Source of the DNA: Utricularia gibba
Taxonomy: Eukaryota; Streptophyta; Magnoliopsida; Lamiales; Lentibulariaceae
Direction: 5' to 3'
DNA: 64,000 bases
Assembly: GCA_002189035.1 (NCBI GenBank)
Contig: NEEC01000007.1
Span: forward strand, 1,984,001-2,048,000
A program made the position numbers and the translations under genes. Every line of letters starts with the position of its first letter. Position 1 is the first letter of the stretch. The notes under the pieces are model-generated. The model was not told the DNA's origin. It ran no database searches and saw only the letters and a list, made by a program, of their open reading frames with translations. Of the stretch, positions 55,998-64,000 are shown one piece after another.

Positions 55998-58537
55998 TCA
56001 AGATGCCTCCTTTCTTAAGATATACTCCACGGCCTCTTCAACGGTGTCTACGACCTGCGGGTGAAAAGAGCATCACTAAATGCATGAGGTTTCAGAAGAG
56101 AAAGAAATGTTTCGATTAATTACCAGATCAGCCGGATGTGCTTCATCGTTTTCCTTTCCTTTGAAGACACCAGTTCTTGTAAGAATGGAGAACCAAGGGC
56201 GTCCAGCCTGCAGCAACCATTTCTAGTAACTGGGGGAAATGAAGGATGGGGAATAAGAAGCAATGAGTTCGTTGAGTGGAAGAGAAACCTGCCGAGCACC
56301 GTTAATGTCTACTGAAGGATTGTCTCCTATCATGTACAAGGCTTTGAACGGAGGCTGAGCATTTTTCGGATGTGTAGTGTCTGGACGTCGAAGCTCAGCG
56401 AGCACATTTTCAGCATTCTTGAAAACTGATGGATTTGGTTTTCCGAAGGATGAGTACACCAACGGATTGGGGTAGACACTGCATGTTGATGCAGATGATA
56501 TCAGTTTACTGAAAGCTTGGAGTAGTTAGGAGGAAAATAAGCGAAAAGATTGCTCAAGTTCAAACTACCACCTGTTATAGACTGATTCTAGTGCAATCCT
56601 GAAAGCACCCATGCCGAGACGCTGCACAGGAAACAGACCCTACCTTCATGAAACCGTGACAGAGTTAGGTTCAGTAAAAGGCAGGTATAAAATTGATGCA
56701 AAAAAGGCAAGTAAACTGACCTGATAGGAAAGGTCATCGCTAGCAAAATAAAGAGGTGGTTGGCTTGAAATTTCTCCTCCAGGGAGACCTCCTGTGCTCA
56801 AAATATCACACAAAACCTGCATATATTTTGTTGGAAAAAACGAGAAGGCCCCTTCAATGGACATTAATGAAACATGAGACGCTCATCAAAACACATTTCG
56901 TCGAAATCTCATCAAAGGAAAGGATTCTAGTGATGAGCACATGGATTATTTTTGCTGATTAGCATCTTGAACCTCGTTTAGGGAACACAAGAAGCACACA
57001 GGGTTGTAGGAAAATGGGCTAAGTTTACGTGATCACCTGGATATCCTTGCTCCAATCAACAGAATCACTAACGATGAAAACAGCCTGCACCCTCTGTGAG
57101 CATGGGCCATTCCTGCCAGCCAATTCTGGAGATCTCGTTTCGTGGCCAGGAAACGGCCTCCTCCAATTCTTGAATTTTGCCAACGGATCAATATGTTGAA
57201 AATAAGATGTGTATTCATCTATAGAAAGCACATTTCTGGAAAGTTTGAGCAAACAATGTAATCAGAAAATTAGAGAAAATTCATAGACCATGCAACTGCA
57301 GGAACAATATGTCTTACTTAAAGCCATATTCAGATAAAACCCTTGAAGGTTCCCCTTTTCCAACTGCAATAACAAGTTCGTTTTGAAATCTGCAGAAGCA
57401 AGATATATATTAAATCTGAAATTCACAACCGAGCCACTCTTTTTTTTAGATCCGATGTGTTTTTTATTTATAGAAAAATAAAAAAACAATGAACATGCCA
57501 CAACTACATTACAATGATGGAAAATAGACGAACCTCGTAGCAAGCTCTTTGAAAGGAAAATGCCCTTGTATAACCTAGAAGACTCAGCATTAGGCCATCA
57601 ACATAAAAAAGCCCCCGCACTTCATGATGGAAAAAAGAACAAAAGAAATAGGATATCTACAAGCATGCTAGAAAACCTGCGAACGCAAGACTCGGACACC
57701 CAAAAGATTGCTAAGCTCAGTAGCTCGTTTAGACTCCGGAAGACCACCTCCTGTTCATATGATAAAATATAACTACAGGCCAGCTTATGGGAACAAAACT
57801 TAGCAACACCGTACACGCTTAAGGCTCAACATGACGTCGAGTTTTCCACAGAGATAAGTAGTCAATGGCTTTGATAACAATAGCTCTTGTAATTCAAAAA
57901 ATCCAATTAGATAGAAAATGCATGAGCTGCTCACCGTTAGTCAGGAACGCATAGGGAATTCTAAGGGCGCCTGCTAGGAAAAGAAAACAGGCAATTAGCT
58001 TTCGACTAACACAAATATCAGTCTAATTCCATCACTGCCAAGACCACCAAATTGTTCGGTTTAGAGAATTTTACTGCTTTCATGCATGCTTTGATTCGTG
58101 AAAAACACTTATCTAAACCATCATCAAACTATTTATTACAAACATCCCGGTACAGCTGTGAAGCATCATTAAACTATTTATTTTGATGCTGTGAATCAAA
58201 ATAAACATTATTATCACAAATAAGAAGAAACAGTTCCCAATCACCCGATTCATCGTACAGTCGTTTCAATGCCTGCGGAGAGCCGCCGATGGGCCTCTCG
58301 CCCCTCAGAATCACGCCGTCAATATCAAAAGCAATCCCAAACGTTACACTGCAAGAAAATCCGCAAAACTTCTAAACACGCTCATACATTGGGAGAAAAA
58401 ACAGCGAACATTTAGAGCAGATAGTACGCTTGAAGACTCTTATGCGAGAAGAAACGGCGATCGGACAAAACCGGAGGAAATCGGTAACCCTTTCGTGGAG
58501 AGTTGGACGCATTCCTGAGGAGTCGCAAAATCCTCAT
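55998..58537 (-). CDS. HAD superfamily class IIA hydrolase (CECR5/HDHD5-like)
   Basis: Twelve exons (58537-58428, 58348-58245, 57970-57935, 57750-57677, 57574-57534, 57389-57318, 57235-57037, 56816-56721, 56621-56572, 56478-56289, 56207-56124, 56054-55998) total 1113 nt, giving 370 residues. The first 36 residues are Arg/Ser-rich with few acidic residues, as in a mitochondrial targeting peptide. The HAD nucleophile motif is FDIDGVILRG (Asp45, Asp47); then AFLTNG, GKPNP and GDNPSVDINGA complete the fold. Class IIA members act on phosphate esters such as nucleotides or phosphoglycolate, but the substrate of this subfamily is not settled. Arabidopsis At3g45740 is the remembered homologue. Confidence 0.88.
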
Positions 58538-58966
58538 TCCTTCTGTCGCTCGAGTGGTTTCATTTCTCCGTTATTTCAGTTTCAAAATTTATAATGAAAC
58601 AGAAATTCATTTCTTAAGTAAATTTAATTAATCTCATAATTCAAAAATATTATAATGAATATTACTTAAAGAAATCATTTACAAATATAATTATATTCCA
58701 TTTCTTTTTCACTAATTAAAATAAAAAAATTACAATAAAGATAACTATTTTTTTTTTCAAACATATATCAGGATAGGATAAATTACACATTACATAAACC
58801 CTAAATATACGATCTTCATCAGAATATGGAATATTAAAAACAATGTAATTATAATATGAATTCATAAAATAGCAGAATATATACCTTACGTTCACAGGAT
58901 GTATATATAACAGCATAGAGGTGAAACACCAAAATCTCTCACATTTACAACCAACTGGAAGGAGCA
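58538..58966. other. Spacer between the HAD hydrolase and the MAPK gene
   Basis: AT-rich; holds the HAD promoter and the MAPK 3' UTR. No gene seen. Confidence 0.5.
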
Positions 58967-60601
<1,635 letters not shown>

Positions 60602-61312
60602 CTCCTATTTCTGCAACGGCTCTTCCTCCTAAATTCGCAATTTCGAAGGCAAATTGAATTTGCTTTAGAAACCTTCTAGTGGCGTCTTTTACTTCCAACG
60701 CTTCAAAAATTTCAAAATGTTGTATGCGCTCTTCCATTACCGACATGTTCCATGGGCCTTCAACAGTAATTACCCAATAGCCCTTTTGGGCTTTGGTTTT
60801 CAAAATTAGGCCATATAATTAAAAATATTAAATATATCAAATCATTTTTACTTCACACAAATTTGTTTTAGTAGTATAAAAATTGTAATTAACTTGCATT
60901 AACTCATCTTCATTTTCATTATTTAAATTCAATATTTTAAATGATAAAAAAATCATAAATTATTTGTACAAATAATTCATGATTTAAATGATTTGACATT
61001 ATTTAAATTGTTATTGAATTATTCATTTTTTAAAACATATATTTTAATAATAAAAAACAAAACAATCAATTTAAATTGATTAAATTATAATTAAAGTATT
61101 ATTTTTTCTTAGTTCAAATTTAACATTAGTTAACAATTCAAAACAATTTAATTTAATTGATTTTTTTAAATATTGATAATTTTGTATATTACTTCCCAAT
61201 GTTTTTGGTTTCATAAGATTTTAAAGAAAATAAAGATATCATCATCTCCAGTCGAGAATCTCTGCAAACAAAACACAGGATCTTGGCATTGTAACCGCAA
61301 GCTGATCCATGG
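60602..61312. other. AT-rich spacer between the MAPK and ADT genes
   Basis: MAPK promoter and leader plus the ADT 3' UTR. Strongly AT-rich from 60820 to 61190. No gene seen. Confidence 0.5.
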
Positions 61313-63666
61313 CTACTCCGTCGGATAACTTCCGAGCACCCGCATAAACGTGGTGAATTCCTGCAAAGATCACTTCTGGTAAGATCACAATGACCTCTTC
61401 TTGCAGGATCTGGCGTAAACTGTACCTTCAAGTTGGCAAGGGCGTTTTGAGCCATTTCATCCGCCATGGATGCTTCAAAGTCGACGTAGAAAATGTACGG
61501 GAAAGAACTGCGCCGGAAGATGAGACTGGTTTTAGGGCAACGTAAAGATCGGAAATCACGGATTTCGAACCAAAAAGCGTCAGATGTGTCGTTGGGAAAA
61601 GGAAAGGTCTACGGAAGACTCAAAATCACACAGAGAAACAGTGTGTAATCCAACAGTGCACAGCAGAATGAGCTTCAGCAACAAGAAGGAAAGAGATCCT
61701 TACCTAGTGAAACCGGCGCCATTACCATCGTATGCTTGCAAAGCCTGCTTCTGCAGTGGACGGCTTTCAATCTACCTCACAAAAGGACCGAAGCGATAGA
61801 GTAGTTGGCCGGTGTACTCAAAGACATAAGCCATGGCTCCAAAAATGGGTGAGCAGACTGCAACATACCTTGGTGAGGTTTATACTTCTCAAAGCAAACG
61901 CAGCAAGAGCTTTAAAGAGCATCCCGGGACCTTCCTCGAGTGAGAAGACAATACTAGTCTGATTTATGATTTTTTGAGACGGAAAACAGAAAGAACTTGT
62001 CAGAGATGAATTCAGAAAAAGTTTCAGTGCTCAGCATGAATGTTTGTTACCTTGAACGGTTTATCGACACCGGGTATGATAGGCTCCCGTGCCAGCATAA
62101 GGAATCGAGTAATGTTATCAGAATCATCCTGAAAAGAAACAGAACAAGGTGTTAAACCATTCTCGAAATTCAATAAAAAGTTCACCAAAAGTTTGCATCC
62201 CACCTGAATATCCTGAGCAAGAATATTCAAGTCATATATCTTAGCAGCTGCTAGACTAGCAACTGCTCCAGCGTCCCTCACGTCATTCAGAGCTATGTAC
62301 TAAAAAATGAGCAGTGAAGGTTAAAATGATATAGCACTTTGGCTCATAAATCAACCCAAAGAAAGTGAGAAGTGTCAGCCGCTTCTCGAAACAAAACGAG
62401 ATTTCAATGACATAAGCAGTAAAACTACCTTTGCAGCACCTGCAGTATCATCTACAGCTTCTCTAACCAAACCAAATTTTGTTAAGGTGTGCTCGCATTG
62501 AGCAAGAGCCTGAAGTGTCAGTGGTTAGAATTGCAAGCCAAACAGAAAAGAATGTTAATGAGATTTTGTAGTTGGCATACCTGTGGATGGCTAAGGACCC
62601 TCTTGAGATCTTCAAGGGGAACGCCATGGTTTGCTAGCAAACAATGCCTAATTGCTACCTTGACTTCTCCAACAATATGCAATCTATGCCGAAGTAAAAG
62701 GTCATAGTTCCTGTGAATGCTGCCACCCAAAGAGTTCTCAATCGGTAAAACCGCTCTGTCCACAATCCACTTTTCAACAGCCTGAGAAGCATGGTTACAT
62801 TATGAGAATGAAATATAAAGCTTAGATCATTTAAGCTTTTGAAGAGATGGGAATGTTCTGGCACCAAGGTAATGAAAAATTTGATTATCTTAAAACAGGT
62901 AATTGTTGCACAGCTTACCTCGAAAGCTGTATCAAATTGTTCACAAGGCACTGGTTCACAATTCGGGTATGCCTTCTCTGCTGCGGACTCGCTGTATGCA
63001 CCTCGAACCCCCTTCAAAAACAGTCCAAAATATTGGCATTTACAGAGACAGGAGCATGCTAAGCTTGATGAACACAAAGTAAGATAATGGAATATGCTTC
63101 ACAAGCTCGTACAAAACAGCACATCTTCAAAAACTTCATTTTCTTTTTACATGGCTCCAACAAGACAGCAAGACATTCAATAGATGTATAAAAATCAAAC
63201 TACTTATCAGTGTGGTTGCTGAAACATATTCCAGGGAGTACAGCTTCATAAAAGGAGCCAACAGAATCCTCAAAATCAAACCTGATAAGCAACTCGGAGA
63301 CGAGGCCCATCTGATGCGGAATTCGACAACTGGGCAGACGTCAGAGGCCCTGAAACATTCAAAAGCGTAGATCATTCAGTTCCCCATCACAAATCCCAAT
63401 TCCAAAACAGTGCCCATAAGCATATCCATACTGGGAAGCGACGAGGGAGAATCTCTCGAGATGAGGTCAATCGAGGAATCCTCCGAGAGTTTCTGCAAGT
63501 CGGTGGCTTCAGGTTTCTGATAATTGCTGTTTTTCCCACCACAGCAGGCATACAGGGGGACAGAACGTGATCCTCTAAGGAAATGAATAGTGAAGATTGG
63601 ACTAGGATTAGAGTTAAGGTTTTGAAAAAGAGGAGGGATTAGGGATCCAGATGCCGCAGCCGCCAT
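61313..63666 (-). CDS. ADT2: Arogenate/prephenate dehydratase (ADT1/ADT2 type)
   Basis: Eleven exons (63666-63432, 63349-63282, 63011-62919, 62781-62581, 62509-62429, 62299-62204, 62128-62051, 61958-61869, 61771-61704, 61507-61426, 61360-61313) total 1140 nt, giving 379 residues. The enzyme converts arogenate (or prephenate) to phenylalanine (or phenylpyruvate) in the plastid. A Ser-rich transit peptide (about 1-75) precedes the dehydratase domain: [43 protein letters not shown] and the TRF motif (NITRFLML). An ACT domain with [10 protein letters not shown] and the ESRP motif, for phenylalanine feedback, ends the protein. Arabidopsis ADT3-6 lack introns, so the intron-rich structure points to ADT1/ADT2. 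The last intron is only about 65 nt. Confidence 0.92.
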
Positions 63667-64000
63667 TGTTGGAGGCGCGCGATCAGTTGCAATCGCAATG
63701 TAGAATTTGCGCCAGACTTGTTCGGTAAAATTCCAGTTTCCAAATATGGACTAAAGTGACGCCATCTCACCCGCCGCCACCTAGGTCACGGTCGTCCTCT
63801 TGAACCGCTCCGCGCGCCCTTGCTGCCAGAGACTCAGAGAGTGGGCGACAGTAGCTTTCCAGAGGTAAAATAGGGGAAATTTTATTAGATATTTACGACA
63901 ACCGTGCGGACGACAAGAAGAAAGTTGTACACATGGGGGGTAGTTCCCTTAGTTGTGGTAAGCTTCTCCTAATCTGCATTTCTTCTCCTGTGTTCTTCGA
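63667..64000. other. ADT promoter side, window end
   Basis: Upstream region of the ADT gene. No further gene can be supported before the window ends. Confidence 0.5.

Noticed and set aside
61189-61467. 92-codon frame ending the dehydratase with an unrelated tail
   Set aside because: It reads through the last intron; the spliced exon at 61360-61313 gives the family C-terminus.

Overview
This is nuclear DNA from a flowering plant, most likely a eudicot. Genes are split by short GT-AG introns, intergenic DNA is AT-rich, and every recognisable family is a land-plant family: LecRK, AUX1/LAX, R2R3-MYB, GRAS, plant MAPK, arogenate dehydratase and OCTOPUS-like. No bacterial, organellar or viral genes, CRISPR arrays, rRNA or tRNA genes were seen. 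Exon models were built by eye from splice sites and remembered family alignments. Their lengths were checked for frame consistency, but there is no transcript evidence.

Layout. 1-4.6 kb: AT-rich DNA with a tandem array encoding two Gly/His-rich, Lys/Glu-rich small proteins, plus the flank of an apparently lost third copy. 5.6-7.6 kb (-): L-type lectin receptor kinase of the LecRK-VI type. 10.1-11.6 kb (+): AIRP2-type RING ligase, convergent with an 11.9-13.5 kb (-) CBM20 starch-binding-domain protein. 14.9-17 kb (-): LAX auxin influx carrier. 19.4-21.3 kb (+): TRM7/FtsJ tRNA methyltransferase, convergent with a 21.6-23.5 kb (-) OCTOPUS-like DUF740 protein. 26.6-27.6 kb (+): R2R3-MYB, convergent with a 27.9-29.5 kb (-) OTU deubiquitinase. 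30-31 kb (-): RABA2 GTPase. 31.9-32.9 kb (+): plant-specific protein of unknown function. 34.2-35.1 kb (-): LUX/PCL1-like GARP factor. 37.2-38.1 kb (+): RDUF-type RING-H2 ligase. 39.6-40.8 kb (-): plastid-type ICMT/PEMT-like methyltransferase, divergent from 41.1-42.5 kb (+) MPP6. 43.1-48.6 kb (-): two tandem LISCL GRAS genes. 50.8-55.6 kb (+): UFL1, convergent with a 56-58.5 kb (-) HAD-IIA hydrolase. 59-60.6 kb (-): MPK13-like MAP kinase. 61.3-63.7 kb (-): arogenate dehydratase.

There is no operon-like organisation. From memory, the left half resembles Arabidopsis At5g01170-At5g01560 and At2g38025-At2g38120. The right half resembles At3g45740-At3g46640 and At5g59450-At5g59570. The window therefore looks like a less fractionated ancestral gene order.

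Three otherwise intact genes (LecRK, the second GRAS gene and the MAPK) carry four frame breaks. Each is explained by one base missing at or near a short G/C run, which points to consensus errors rather than pseudogenes. Promoter-level signals include three evening-element-like motifs upstream of the LUX-like gene, an ABRE/G-box pair upstream of the AIRP2-like gene, and three site II motifs plus a telo-box upstream of TRM7.
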